The notes: generated by a model from the sequence alone, not told the origin. 64,000 nt of DNA from Endozoicomonas sp. SCSIO W0465 (GCF_023716865.1 NZ_CP092417.1:2520001-2584000); one strand, 5' to 3'. Positions 1 through 9,501 are shown, numbered from the stretch's first letter. A program made the numbers and translations.

Positions 1-105
1 ATGACAGCGGTCTATGGTTTCATAAGTGTTTTGTCGTAAAGTGTTATTACAGGGAAAGAGACTGTAATTCCGGCGTTGTTTCAAGGTTTATAGGGCAGCA
101 AGGAC

Positions 106-1326
106 ATGAGTTTGCGTGAATGGCTAATACTCATAGGAATACTGGTAATCGCTGGTGTATTGGCTGACGGTTATCGCAGGATGCGGCTGGCCAGAAAAAG
201 GTCATCGGAAATCAGTTTTGGCCTGGAGGAGGTCAAAGGCTATGACGATGATTTTTCCAGTGAACTGCCCAATGGCGGTGCCCGTCCCAGGTCTTTGAAA
301 GAAAGCATTTTGCCAGAAAGGTCTGGCAAAAAGGATTCTGCCAGAACTCGTGTTGAACCCGGGTTTTCAGGGGGAGATTATTCTGATGGTTACTCAGAAG
401 AGCCTGTTGAAGAACCGCCCGTTTACCGTGAATCGTTAAGACATCGTCATCGACATCCTGTAGAAGAAGCTAAACTACATACTGAGGAAAACTCTGCAGG
501 GAATTCTGTTGCCGGGAAAAAAGCGAAAGCTCAAAGTGCACTTGATCTGGATGAGTCTGTTCCTGTGCTTATGAACCTGGATGACTCACAGCAACCCTTA
601 AGAGGTAAATGCCTTTCATCGTCTGAAAATGATTTACAAACCGAAGGTTTTTCACGGGCGGATGGCCTTTCAAGGATAGATGGTTCTGCCCCGTCTGCCC
701 GCGCACATGAAACGTCCAGATTGGATGTCGAATCGGAAGAATTAGTTGGTCGTCCAAGAGTGACAACCAGCCAGGGGAGGGCTCAGAATCAGGATCGTGG
801 CGTTTCGGCCAGAGAGCGTTCGAATCCACAGAAAGAGCTTAACCTGGGCTGGCGTGAAAAAGCAGAGAAGTTAAAGGATCGTCCGCCTGCCCATGAAGTG
901 ATTGTCATCAATGTGCTGTCAAAAGGTGGTGGCACTTTTGCGGGTGAACAACTGATGCAGTCCATGCTGGCTTCCGGTATGCGCTTTGGGGATATGTCAA
1001 TCTTCCATCGATATGCCAATGCCGATGGCACCGGAAAAATTTTGTTTAGCATGGCCAATGGCATAAAGCCGGGTACCTTTGTCATCGATAATCTGGAAGA
1101 GACTGAAACACCGGCCTTGAGTTTATTTATGAGTCTGCCGGGGCCTGAAAAACCCATGCAGGCCTTTGCCCAGATGGAAGAGGTCGCTCGTCGTCTTGCC
1201 CTTGACTTGGGTGGGGAGCTGAAAGATGAACAGTTCAGTGTGATGACTCAGCAGACACTTGAGCACTGTCGTCAGCGTATTCGTGAATATGAGCGAAAGC
1301 AGTTGGCGAAACAGCCGGTACATTGA
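106..1326 (+). CDS. zipA: Cell division protein ZipA
   Basis: ZipA anchors FtsZ protofilaments to the inner membrane at the division site. The 406-aa product starts with a short N-out transmembrane helix (residues about 5-22, LREWLILIGILVIAGVLADG), followed by a basic stretch (RRMRLARKR). A long charged, low-complexity linker reaches residue about 260, and the C-terminal FtsZ-binding domain begins at HEVIVINVLSKGGGTFAG and includes MRFGDMSIFHRY and FSMANGIKPGTF. This is the family's domain order. The ATG is preceded by AAGGA at very short spacing, so the ribosome site is weak, but the helix begins immediately after this Met. ligA follows on the same strand, the usual zipA-ligA arrangement of gammaproteobacteria. 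Confidence 0.95.
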   Translation: MSLREWLILIGILVIAGVLADGYRRMRLARKRSSEISFGLEEVKGYDDDFSSELPNGGARPRSLKESILPERSGKKDSARTRVEPGFSGGDYSDGYSEEPVEEPPVYRESLRHRHRHPVEEAKLHTEENSAGNSVAGKKAKAQSALDLDESVPVLMNLDDSQQPLRGKCLSSSENDLQTEGFSRADGLSRIDGSAPSARAHETSRLDVESEELVGRPRVTTSQGRAQNQDRGVSARERSNPQKELNLGWREKAEKLKDRPPAHEVIVINVLSKGGGTFAGEQLMQSMLASGMRFGDMSIFHRYANADGTGKILFSMANGIKPGTFVIDNLEETETPALSLFMSLPGPEKPMQAFAQMEEVARRLALDLGGELKDEQFSVMTQQTLEHCRQRIREYERKQLAKQPVH

Positions 1327-1412
1327 TACTCCTATGGGCAGGCTAAAGCCATTCAGGGTAAACGCCAGCGGCCTGATGTTTTCTTCAGCGGGTTCTCACA
1401 TAGAGGACCCGC

Positions 1413-3488
1413 TTGTATTTGATAATCTCCATGAGCATGACGTCTTCTTCAGATATTCCACCCGTTCTTTCCCTTGAGCTTGCAGAGCAAGAGATCCCTC
1501 TGTTGCGTCAGCAGATCAATGAGCACAACTATCGCTATTATGTTCTGGATGAGCCGGAAATTCCGGACAGTGAATACGATAAACTGTTTATCCGCCTGCA
1601 ATCACTGGAATCTGAATATCCACAGCTGATTACTGAAGACTCGCCTACCCAACGGGTCGGCGGAACGCCTTTGAAAGCGTTTGGCCAGGTTCGCCATGAA
1701 CTGGCCATGCTCTCTCTGGAGAATGCTTTTGACGAAGAAGATCAGGCGGACTTTAATCGCCGGGTTAAAGAGCGACTGGGCATCGCTGAGGATGTTGAAT
1801 ACGCCTGTGAGCCAAAGCTGGACGGTATTGCTGTCAGCCTGTTATACGAAGGTGGCCTTCTGGTCAGGGCGGCTACCCGGGGTGATGGCACTACCGGCGA
1901 AGATATTACCCAGAATATCCGTACCATTGAGTCAATCCCACTTAAATTGATAGGAGACGACTGGCCGCAACGGCTTGAGGTCCGGGGCGAGGTGTATATG
2001 CCGAAGGCTGGCTTTGCGCAGTTAAACCGGCGGGCCAGTGCCAAAGGTGAGAAAATATTTGTAAACCCGAGAAATGCGGCGGCTGGCAGTCTACGTCAAT
2101 TGGATGCACGCATAACGGCTAAACGACCATTAACAATCTATTGCTATAGCGCAGGTGTTGTGGATGGCGGAGTGCTGCCAGATACACACGGTGAAATTCT
2201 TGCTTGCTTGAAAAAATGGGGGTTACGAGTCAATCCTGAATTGCAGGTTGTCAAAGGTGTTCAGGCCTGTGAAGACTACTATCAAGCCATGGCTGAGAAA
2301 CGTGAGAGGCTTCCTTACGAGATTGACGGTATTGTTTATAAAGTGAATTCCATTGCCCTGCAGCAGGCTCTGGGGTTTGTTGCCCGGGCACCTCGCTGGG
2401 CCGTTGCCCGGAAGTTCCCGGCACAGGAAGCGATTACTACGCTTAAGGATGTGGAGTTTCAGGTAGGAAGAACCGGCGCCATTACTCCGGTAGCTCGTTT
2501 GCAGCCGGTGTTTGTTGGGGGAGTCACCGTCAGTAATGCAACCCTGCACAATATGGATGAAATTGAACGTCTTGATATCAAAATAGGGGATAGTGTTGTG
2601 ATCCTCCGCGCTGGTGACGTGATCCCCAAGGTGGATCGGGTTATTCACTCCATGCGCCCTGATGATGCCCGGGATATCACGTTTCCTGATTGCTGTCCTG
2701 TGTGTGATTCTGAGCTGGAACGGGAAGAAGCCATCTTGCGCTGCTCTGGCGGACTGTTTTGTTCAGCACAGCGCAAAGAAGCCATTAAGCACTTTGCCTC
2801 CCGCAAGGCAATGGATATTGATGGTCTTGGGGATAAACTGGTTGAACAGCTAGTCAATCGCAAATTGATAGCAACGGTTGCAGATCTTTTCAGTCTTTCT
2901 GCCCCGGAAGTTTCAAGCCTGGAGCGTATGGGGAGAAAGTCCGCTGAGAACCTGATTAATGCGCTTGATCAGTCCAGAAGAACCACGTTTCCCCGTTTCA
3001 TCTACTCACTGGGTATTCGGGAAGTGGGTGAGGCAACGGCATTGGGGCTGGCAAGTCACTACCGTGATCTGAACAAATTAATGGCCGCTTCGCTGGACGA
3101 CTTGCAAACCGTTGATGATGTTGGCCCAGTGGTAGCTGGTCATATTGAGAAGTTTTTCCGACAGGAACACAACCGCGAAGTGATCGATGCACTTCTGGCG
3201 AATGGTGTGGAATGGGAAACTGAATTACTGGTTGAAGAAGAAGGAGATCAACCGCTTGCCGGTGAAACCTGGGTGTTGACCGGGACCTTAAGCGCAATGA
3301 CCCGCGACGAAGGTAAAGCCATCCTGCAAAAACTGGGGGCCAAGGTGACCGGCTCCGTTTCAGCAAAAACATCAGCATTGCTGGCCGGTGAAAAGGCAGG
3401 TTCCAAAATGGCTAAAGCGGAGAAACTGGGAGTGCGTATCGTCACTGAAGATGATTTTATGCAGATGAGGCAGACCTGGGGCGTGTAG
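1413..3488 (+). CDS. ligA: NAD-dependent DNA ligase LigA
   Basis: Seals nicks in duplex DNA using NAD+ in replication and repair. The domains are in family order: Ia NAD-binding region (HNYRYYVLDEPEIPDSEYD), adenylation domain with the KxDG nucleophile motif CEPKLDGIAVSLLYEGG (Lys at about 135), OB fold, four-cysteine zinc finger (CPVC and CSGGLFC), helix-hairpin-helix repeats (FIYSLGIREVGEATA) and a C-terminal BRCT domain (GETWVLTGTLSAMTRDE). The start is uncertain. TTG at 1413 has AGAGGA five bases upstream, while the ATGs at 1431 and 1437 have no clear ribosome site; all three lie before the conserved domain. Length (about 690 aa) is normal. It is 86 bp downstream of zipA and probably cotranscribed. 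Confidence 0.96.
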   Translation: MYLIISMSMTSSSDIPPVLSLELAEQEIPLLRQQINEHNYRYYVLDEPEIPDSEYDKLFIRLQSLESEYPQLITEDSPTQRVGGTPLKAFGQVRHELAMLSLENAFDEEDQADFNRRVKERLGIAEDVEYACEPKLDGIAVSLLYEGGLLVRAATRGDGTTGEDITQNIRTIESIPLKLIGDDWPQRLEVRGEVYMPKAGFAQLNRRASAKGEKIFVNPRNAAAGSLRQLDARITAKRPLTIYCYSAGVVDGGVLPDTHGEILACLKKWGLRVNPELQVVKGVQACEDYYQAMAEKRERLPYEIDGIVYKVNSIALQQALGFVARAPRWAVARKFPAQEAITTLKDVEFQVGRTGAITPVARLQPVFVGGVTVSNATLHNMDEIERLDIKIGDSVVILRAGDVIPKVDRVIHSMRPDDARDITFPDCCPVCDSELEREEAILRCSGGLFCSAQRKEAIKHFASRKAMDIDGLGDKLVEQLVNRKLIATVADLFSLSAPEVSSLERMGRKSAENLINALDQSRRTTFPRFIYSLGIREVGEATALGLASHYRDLNKLMAASLDDLQTVDDVGPVVAGHIEKFFRQEHNREVIDALLANGVEWETELLVEEEGDQPLAGETWVLTGTLSAMTRDEGKAILQKLGAKVTGSVSAKTSALLAGEKAGSKMAKAEKLGVRIVTEDDFMQMRQTWGV

Positions 3489-3540
3489 TGCCTGCCGATT
3501 TTTATAGTTGAAGTTATATCCCGTGGAGGATGGCGGCTGA

Positions 3541-4122
3541 ATGTCAAACCTGAGCCGAAAGTTGTTTATCTTAATGGTATGTGCAGTGCTGGCAGGCTGT
3601 GCCAGTAAGGCACCACCCGGGCAGCCCCAGAACCTGTGCAGTGTGTTCAAGGAGAAACGCAGCTGGTATCAAGATGCTAAAAAAGCCAACCAGCGCTGGG
3701 GGACTCCTATCCAGATCATGATGGCCATTATGTACCAGGAATCATCTTACCGGCACGATGCCCAGCCACCGCGCCCATGGTTCCTGTTCATTCCGTTACC
3801 CCGTAATTCTTCTGCCTATGGCTACTCACAGGCTCAGGATGGCACCTGGGATGAATATGTCAGTGAAGCCGGTGGTTTCTTCCCCAGCCGCGAAGACTTT
3901 GGGGACTCCATTGACTTTATTGGCTGGTATACCCACAAATCCCGCAAGATTAACGGTACATCGCTATGGGCCGCAGATCATCAGTACCTGAATTACCATG
4001 AAGGTTGGTACGGGTACCGCAAGGGGAGTCACAAGAGCAAACAATGGCTGTTAAGAACGGCCAGTACCGTAAAGCAGAGAGCCAGCAATTACGGTGAGCA
4101 GTTACGACGATGTAGTTTGTAG
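3541..4122 (+). CDS. Lipoprotein with lytic-transglycosylase (SLT-like) fold
   Basis: A 193-aa predicted outer-membrane-directed lipoprotein. The signal peptide MSNLSRKLFILMVCAVLAGC ends in a lipobox (LAGC, Cys20). The mature part has a lysozyme-like signature: IQIMMAIMYQESSYRHDA (Glu of QESS is the expected catalytic acid), followed by SSAYGYSQAQDGTWDEY, which resembles the GxxQ..P/WxxY segment of SLT transglycosylases, and late aromatic blocks (YLNYHEGWYGYRKGS). It would cleave peptidoglycan in the periplasm; the activity is inferred from the family. GGAGG lies about 10 bases before the ATG. It follows ligA by 52 bp and converges with the next gene, whose stop begins at the base after its own. 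Confidence 0.8.
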   Translation: MSNLSRKLFILMVCAVLAGCASKAPPGQPQNLCSVFKEKRSWYQDAKKANQRWGTPIQIMMAIMYQESSYRHDAQPPRPWFLFIPLPRNSSAYGYSQAQDGTWDEYVSEAGGFFPSREDFGDSIDFIGWYTHKSRKINGTSLWAADHQYLNYHEGWYGYRKGSHKSKQWLLRTASTVKQRASNYGEQLRRCSL

Positions 4123-5424
4123 TCAGTCGCTGTCTGAATAGTCTGAATAGTCAGAATCCGGATCTTTCTTTAGCGGGAGTTTACAAAATGCATTTTTCCG
4201 GAATTCATCACTGTACAGCAGATGTTCAGGCAACTTGGGCACGCCGAATACGGAAAAAGGGTATTTTACTTCCAGAACAGTTGAAAGTTGAATTTCCTCT
4301 TTCCGACCCTGTTGCAGGGAGTCATTGGCGCCCCAACCCAGTATGTCGAAATAGGTGTTCCAGAATTTATTACCAGGTTTGATCAGGTCCAAGCGCTGGT
4401 CGGTTTGCGGTGTTTTTTTCTTAAGAGTGAAAAAATCCTTTGATGCCCGGCCACAAGTCTTACTATCCCTGAGATGGATTAAGCCAACTATCTGCGGGTG
4501 TTGGACCAGCGAATCGAACCAGCCATCTTCACATAACGGGATCCAGGATGCAAAGAGCAGAATGCCGGCTTTTGGCAGAATTTCGGCGATGACACTGACT
4601 GCGTGCCTATAGTCCCTTTTGGCCACTGGCATCATGGGGGGGGAGTCGGATGACCGGTAAATTTCACCTTCGTCACTGATGTCGGAGCAATGAATCAGCA
4701 AGTCGTCTGATAGCTGAACGAGGTCTCCACCGTCGATGCATCTGGCTTTGCTACCTTGTTGTTTCTGAAAGTACTCTTGGATGGCGCGTTCATAAATGGC
4801 ATTGCCTGAGGCAATTCCGGCAATGACCAGTGGCTGGTTGGGTGCCCTGTGCTTCAGTCCATCGCGAAAGTATTCGATAATCCGGCAAATACCCTCAACG
4901 GTCTCCTTAACGGGAATCTGGGTCAGGAACATCTTTCTCCATGAAATAATCTCATTAAGGGGGGTGTCATGCTTTATCTGGCAACAAGGCAAACAAGGCA
5001 AGTGCGACCATTTAATATAATACGATTTGAGTGACTCATGCACTTCAGACCAGCTGGGTGGGTCTTTGACCAGTGGCGTTAATACCGAGGTATCACCCGT
5101 CGATGTATAATGCTCAATGGCACAGGTGATAAAATTTTCTGGCAGGAGATAGGAATGCTTTTGATCCACACTCTTTTCTGCTTTGCTATCACTAACGGCT
5201 TTATTGAGAAACTGGCTGGTAGAAACGCTGACAGTATCCGACCGTTGGCTGATAGCTGGATGGGATGCATCACTGATATTGTAGGTTGCAAGCGCTTTAT
5301 GATCAGCGGTGCTATCGAATGAAGATTGTGGCAGGAAAAGACTGCTCAGTGGTTCCGAGTGCTCATCAGGGCAGAGGGAGGCAGCGGAGGCCGTTTGTGA
5401 CGAGGTGTGCGTTAGGGGGAGCAC
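4123..5424 (-). CDS. Hypothetical protein, 433 aa, acidic Asp/Ser/Tyr tail
   Basis: Not recognised. GTG start with a strong ribosome site (AAAGGAGA, five bases away). The first ~95 residues are Ser/Thr-rich and look disordered. The central part has a possible nucleotide- or SAM-fold pattern (PLVIAGIASGNAIYERAI, then ILPKAGILLFASWIPL), which is weak. The protein ends in a short acidic repeat (DSDYSDYSDSD) encoded by imperfect 9-base tandem repeats. Two Cys clusters (LPCLPCC) are present at about residue 145. There is no signal peptide. A cytoplasmic or secreted effector-like role is possible, but nothing in the sequence proves it. Confidence 0.6.
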   Translation of the reverse strand: MLPLTHTSSQTASAASLCPDEHSEPLSSLFLPQSSFDSTADHKALATYNISDASHPAISQRSDTVSVSTSQFLNKAVSDSKAEKSVDQKHSYLLPENFITCAIEHYTSTGDTSVLTPLVKDPPSWSEVHESLKSYYIKWSHLPCLPCCQIKHDTPLNEIISWRKMFLTQIPVKETVEGICRIIEYFRDGLKHRAPNQPLVIAGIASGNAIYERAIQEYFQKQQGSKARCIDGGDLVQLSDDLLIHCSDISDEGEIYRSSDSPPMMPVAKRDYRHAVSVIAEILPKAGILLFASWIPLCEDGWFDSLVQHPQIVGLIHLRDSKTCGRASKDFFTLKKKTPQTDQRLDLIKPGNKFWNTYFDILGWGANDSLQQGRKEEIQLSTVLEVKYPFSVFGVPKLPEHLLYSDEFRKNAFCKLPLKKDPDSDYSDYSDSD

Positions 5425-5609
5425 AATGGTCTCCTTTCATGACGTTATTGTTCAGGACGTTATTATTGTTGCCGTGAAAAATGCATGGCTTCAAATGATC
5501 ACTCAGAAAGCCAGTCGGTTGAGCATAATCAAAAAGGATATCTTTTCTGGCAAATTTGCACATTGTAGGTTGCGATTCGGCTTTCTGCCCGGGAAATTCA
5601 GACAACCGG

Positions 5610-5843
5610 TTAATCGTTGTCTGTCAGTACCCGATGTGCCGATTCTGTTGACATCATATTCGGGGTCTGAGTCACCGGGTCAAACACGATCACCAGTTCC
5701 CCGGACTTCAGCAAATGCAAGACTTGTTCCACTTTTTCCGGAAGCGTGTCGTCATATCCATTATCGGTACCCTCTCGGCTGACAAACTCTTCGATCAGAT
5801 TGTTCAGGGTCTCAGGGGCGAGCATCTCATGGGGGATAATCAT
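5610..5843 (-). CDS. yheU: YheU family protein (UPF0270)
   Basis: A 77-aa protein matching the small conserved YheU family from its first residues: MIIPHEMLAPETLNNLIEEF, then SREGTDNGY, a helix with EKVEQVLHLLKSGELVIVFD, and a short tail. The family's function is unknown. Length is typical. It lies 15 bp downstream of trmO on the same strand, so the two are likely one transcription unit. Confidence 0.88.
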   Translation of the reverse strand: MIIPHEMLAPETLNNLIEEFVSREGTDNGYDDTLPEKVEQVLHLLKSGELVIVFDPVTQTPNMMSTESAHRVLTDND

Positions 5844-5858
5844 ATGTGTTCTCTGTGA

Positions 5859-6770
5859 TTATATTTTGCCAGAGTCCTGCTGGAAGGGTTCCAGCTGTGT
5901 TACCAGGAAGTGTTGGTTAGTGTATTCCCAGACGACATTCAGATCCCACAGTGCGGTGCCGTGGCGACGATCTGACGTCCCTCTTAAGTAAGCGGGCCTC
6001 GGGTCTTGCCCAAGTATTTGCTCAATCAACTGAATCAGCTTTCTACCCGTGCGCTGCTCATAACGAAGGCATTGATTCATGGCCAGGTCAGTAAATTTGA
6101 CGTCGGCTATCGCCATGGGTAGTGGTGCAAAGCCGCCCTTTGCATCCGGCAGCGCGTCCGCGTAGGGCAGGTAGGGTTTTATATCAATTACAGGTGTACC
6201 ATCAAGAAGGTCCGCAGCCCCCAGGTGCAGCTTCAGTTTGCCATTTCCGGATTCAATATTACGTAGCTCAACCACAGACATGCCCATGGGGTTGGGCCGG
6301 TGTGTGGAGCGGGTAGCAAATACCCCCATACGTTGTCTGCCGCCGAGCCTGGGTGGGCGGATGGTCGGGCGCCAGCCCTCATCCATGGTTTTGTGAAAGA
6401 TGAAATGGATCCAGATATGTGAAAAGCCATTCAGACCACGTACCAGATTTTCCTGATTATAGGGTGGTAGAAGCTCCAGAGTGGCTTCAGCAGCGGTAAC
6501 GATGCCGGGCTGACGCGGGATTCCGAATTTCTGTCGGTAGCAGGAGTGAATAATGCCTATCTGCTCAAGGTAAAATGGTGCTCTTTTTCGGGAGGATTCA
6601 GTCTTTTTCACAGTTGCTCGTAGTGTTCGCAAAATGCCCACATCATGCGCCCGGAATCGTTGATTGGCAACCACCCGAATCAGAAGCGGCCGAATCACAG
6701 ACGGACTATCGTAAGAAAATTGTCGATAGCTTTGGAACTTGATGATATTGCCCGAAGCATGGGCTTTCAC
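5859..6770 (-). CDS. trmO: tRNA (adenine37-N6)-methyltransferase TrmO (TsaA/YaeB)
   Basis: TrmO adds the N6-methyl group to t6A37 of threonine tRNA using SAM. The beta-barrel SAM-binding signature is clear: LEQIGIIHSCYRQKFGIPRQ, NGFSHIWIHFIFHKT, RPPRLGGRQRMGVFATRSTHRPNPMGMS and DLLDGTPVIDIKPYLPYAD, followed by the C-terminal DPRPAYLRG. Known homologues start just before the LEQIG block, so about 60 N-terminal residues are extra here. The only alternative I see closer to the domain is GTG at 6611 (ATVKKTESS...), which has no obvious ribosome site. The enzyme identity is secure; the first ~55 residues may not be translated. Confidence 0.9.
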   Translation of the reverse strand: MKAHASGNIIKFQSYRQFSYDSPSVIRPLLIRVVANQRFRAHDVGILRTLRATVKKTESSRKRAPFYLEQIGIIHSCYRQKFGIPRQPGIVTAAEATLELLPPYNQENLVRGLNGFSHIWIHFIFHKTMDEGWRPTIRPPRLGGRQRMGVFATRSTHRPNPMGMSVVELRNIESGNGKLKLHLGAADLLDGTPVIDIKPYLPYADALPDAKGGFAPLPMAIADVKFTDLAMNQCLRYEQRTGRKLIQLIEQILGQDPRPAYLRGTSDRRHGTALWDLNVVWEYTNQHFLVTQLEPFQQDSGKI

Positions 6771-6886
6771 ATGAGAGAAGGAAATTTCCTGCTCATGCGG
6801 GTCAAAGCCCAGATAGGGGCTTTCCGGGACGTGGTACGCAGGTGAGTATTAACGTGACAAAAGACTCCGGCTGGGGAGAGGGTTGT

Positions 6887-8032
6887 TTAGAGGCTCGTCA
6901 CCGCTTTAGCTATTCGCTCAACACCTTCTTTCAGTAATGATCGACTGCAACCAAAGTTGAGCCTCAGGTAATTTTCGTCACCGAACTGCTTTCCCGGCGA
7001 GAGGCCGATGCCGACCTGTTCAAAAAACTGCTGTGGGTCTTTCTGTCCCAGTTCGCTGACATCAATCCAGGCCAGGTAGGTTGCCTGCAGTGGTTCCATG
7101 GCAAGGCCGGGGATCTTATTGATGGCTTCCAGTAGATAATCATGGCTACCACGCAGGTAATCCAGCAACGACTGACGCCAGGGCTCACCAAAACGATAGG
7201 CTGCTTTTGCTGCAGTGTAACCAATCAGAGCGCTGTCCGTTGATGGAACAATTCCAGTACGAACCCGGTTGAACTGATCACGTAACCGATTATTGGGAAT
7301 AATCGCGAATGCGCAGCCAAAACCTGCCAGGTTGAAGGTTTTGGACGGTGACATCAGGGTGATTGAGTTGTCTCTGGCAAATTCGCTGATTGAAGCATAG
7401 GGAATATGTTCAGCATGACGGTCAAGAATAAGATCGCAATGAACTTCATCTGAACAGACGACAAGGCTGTACTTTTTGCAGAGTTGCTCAAGCTTTTCCA
7501 GCTCTGACCGGGTAAATACCCGGCCATTGGGATTCTGAGGGTTGCAGAGCATCAGCAGTTTGCAGTCCGGAGTGATTGACTGCTCCAGGCTTTCGAGATC
7601 AAGAACCCATTGGCCGCTTTGTTTGATCCATTCCACACCAATAAGGTCACGTCCTGCCAGTTTGGGAGCCGTAAGAAACGGATAATAGACAGGAATGGGA
7701 GAGATTACGCCTTCCAGTTTGCCAGCATAGGCACGAACGCAGACATTTAGAGCAGATACCACGCCTGGTGTCCAGACAATCCACTCCGGCTCAATATCCC
7801 AGTGATAGAGGTTGCGACAGCGCTCAACCACCAGTTGCTCAAGCTCACTGTCTGGCTCAGTATATCCGAAAACACCATGATCGATACGCTGGTGGAGAGC
7901 TTCAATAATCTCTGGAGCTGACTGAAAATCCATATCCGCTACCCACATGGGGAGAACGTCAGGACTGAAGCGTTCCCATTTGAGGCTGGAGGTCCTGGTT
8001 CGATCCACCACTTTATCGAAATCGATGCTCAC
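6887..8032 (-). CDS. MalY/PatB-type PLP-dependent C-S beta-lyase
   Basis: Fold-type I PLP enzyme of the MalY/PatB family (cystathionine/cysteine-S-conjugate beta-lyase, aminotransferase class I/II fold). Family marks are MWVADMDFQSAPEI, FGYTEPD, CNPQNPNGRVFTRSEL, CSDEVHCDL (Asp195 pairs with the pyridine nitrogen) and SPSKTFNLAG, where Lys231 should form the Schiff base. The 381-aa length is normal. The start is GTG, overlapping the stop of selU (GTGA), so translation is probably coupled. Likely substrates are cystathionine or other sulfur conjugates; exact specificity cannot be read from sequence. Confidence 0.9.
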   Translation of the reverse strand: MSIDFDKVVDRTRTSSLKWERFSPDVLPMWVADMDFQSAPEIIEALHQRIDHGVFGYTEPDSELEQLVVERCRNLYHWDIEPEWIVWTPGVVSALNVCVRAYAGKLEGVISPIPVYYPFLTAPKLAGRDLIGVEWIKQSGQWVLDLESLEQSITPDCKLLMLCNPQNPNGRVFTRSELEKLEQLCKKYSLVVCSDEVHCDLILDRHAEHIPYASISEFARDNSITLMSPSKTFNLAGFGCAFAIIPNNRLRDQFNRVRTGIVPSTDSALIGYTAAKAAYRFGEPWRQSLLDYLRGSHDYLLEAINKIPGLAMEPLQATYLAWIDVSELGQKDPQQFFEQVGIGLSPGKQFGDENYLRLNFGCSRSLLKEGVERIAKAVTSL

Positions 8033-9216
8033 TGGTTTATCCTGTTATCGTCGTTTTCGTATATTGTATCGTTATTAGCCAGCAATTTTCTGTAGCTTTC
8101 CCGGATCTTCTTTTGGTTTCCCCGGACGATAATTTTACCTTCCTTCTGCCCCAGCTGATAGTCATACATCGGGTCGTAATAATTGTTGAGCAGGTCACTG
8201 ATTAAAGGGCTATAGCCTTCTATTATCCCGGCAGTTTTATGCTGCTGAATGGCTTTTTCCAGAATATCGGTTAATTGCTGATAGCGCTCTCCACCCAGTC
8301 GGCGGCGAATACGATAAAGGCTGCCGGAGAGGCCTTCGGTAAACTGCTCAAAGCCTTGCTGTTCACCATAAGCGACAATGCACTCGGCGAGATTGTCGGT
8401 TACATACTCCTTAAGACCAATCCTGACCCGCTCTTCTATTATCTCTTCGAGCAAGATTAACGGGGATTGCTGCATTTTGTCCCGCATCTCCTGTGGCAGG
8501 CTGCAGCGACCAATCAGCTTACTTTCGTCTTCCAGCAGGACCGGCATTCCGGGGTAGTTGTGACGGTGTTTCAGCAGTGCGATGGACAGCCGGTTTTCAA
8601 AATCGATCTGGCTGGGCTGTCCACCGTATCTGCGGCCAAAGCTTGAGCCTCTGTGGTTGGCCAGGCCTTCCAGATCAATGCTATAAGGCAGTTGCTGAAT
8701 AAGGTGGGTCTTGCCTGTACCGGTTTTGCCACTGAGGATAATGAAAGGAATTTCTTCAATGGAGCGTTCCAGTTCATCAATCAGAAAGCGTCTCAGCGCT
8801 TTATAACCTCCTTTGATTAACGGATAAGGATAGCCAGACGCTTTCAGCCATTGCTGGGTAATATGAGAGCGCTGTCCACCACGAAAGCAGAACAGGTAAC
8901 CTTCAGGGTGTTTCATAATAAATGATTGCCAGTCTGCGAGTCGCTGCGCCCGAACATCGTCAGTAGCCAGCTTGTAGCCTAGTGTTACAGCCGTTTGAGG
9001 CCCTTTCTTCTTGTAGCAGGTACCAATCAACTCACGCTGCCGGTCATCCAGAATAGGAGCGTTCGTCGCCGTAGGAAAGCTGCCTTTGGCAAACTCTATG
9101 GGGGCACGAACATCCATCAGTGGAATGTCCTGAAGAAAAATAGACAGGAAGTCTTCAGTGTTGGGTCTTTCTTTATTTACAGATGTATTTACAGATGTAT
9201 TTATAGATGTCGTCAT
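8029..9216 (-). CDS. selU: tRNA 2-selenouridine/geranyl-2-thiouridine synthase SelU (MnmH)
   Basis: Replaces the 2-thio group of mnm5s2U34 in tRNA by selenium (through a geranylated intermediate). It has an N-terminal rhodanese domain with catalytic Cys110 in LFCFRGGQRS, and a P-loop ATPase-like domain beginning IILSGKTGTGKTHL (residues 160-172). Start chosen at the ATG that opens MTTSINTSVNTSV (395 aa), because the reading frame upstream of it is antisense to an htpG remnant and unlike SelU. The N-terminal NTS(V/I) tripling comes from three 12-base tandem repeats (9175-9210), an oddity in this family. Overlaps the downstream lyase gene by 4 bases. Confidence 0.92.
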   Translation of the reverse strand: MTTSINTSVNTSVNKERPNTEDFLSIFLQDIPLMDVRAPIEFAKGSFPTATNAPILDDRQRELIGTCYKKKGPQTAVTLGYKLATDDVRAQRLADWQSFIMKHPEGYLFCFRGGQRSHITQQWLKASGYPYPLIKGGYKALRRFLIDELERSIEEIPFIILSGKTGTGKTHLIQQLPYSIDLEGLANHRGSSFGRRYGGQPSQIDFENRLSIALLKHRHNYPGMPVLLEDESKLIGRCSLPQEMRDKMQQSPLILLEEIIEERVRIGLKEYVTDNLAECIVAYGEQQGFEQFTEGLSGSLYRIRRRLGGERYQQLTDILEKAIQQHKTAGIIEGYSPLISDLLNNYYDPMYDYQLGQKEGKIIVRGNQKKIRESYRKLLANNDTIYENDDNRINQ

Positions 9217-9325
9217 TGAGGGCTGCAGTGGCTGATCAAAACCGCATAGTTTCCTACCCGGAGCATTGATTTGGCAAGTCTGAATAGGTGTAAGGGAAAC
9301 CGTAACTACCCTTACTAAAACACTA

Positions 9326-9487
9326 ATGCAGTTAACCCGGTTGGATAAAGAAGTTGATGAAGACCGTTTTGCCGATCTGCCCCGTGTGGTGTTTGACCAG
9401 GCCAATCTTGTGGCCGGTGGTCAGCTGGACGATCCCGCCAGTTATGTTCAGCGGCTGAACAAGCTGCTGCTGGAAATGGCGTGTTAA
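9326..9487 (+). pseudogene. htpG: htpG 3'-end remnant (C-terminal ~50 residues of Hsp90)
   Basis: Reading + strand codons gives LTRLDKEVDEDRFADLPRVV, then FDQANLVAGGQLDD and PASYVQRLNKLLLEMAC followed by TAA. This is the C-terminal dimerisation tail of bacterial Hsp90 (HtpG). The rest of the ~630-residue gene is absent: an in-frame TGA at 9281 and unrelated sequence lie upstream. The natural stop and a following hairpin are kept, so this is the truncated end of a former htpG. It is orphaned, with no start of its own likely to be used. Confidence 0.82.
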
Positions 9488-9501
9488 ACTGCTAATTGCA
9501 G

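Noticed and set aside
1..105. Possible end of an upstream gene (smc usually precedes zipA)
   Set aside because: Too short to identify; no coding signature can be supported in these bases.
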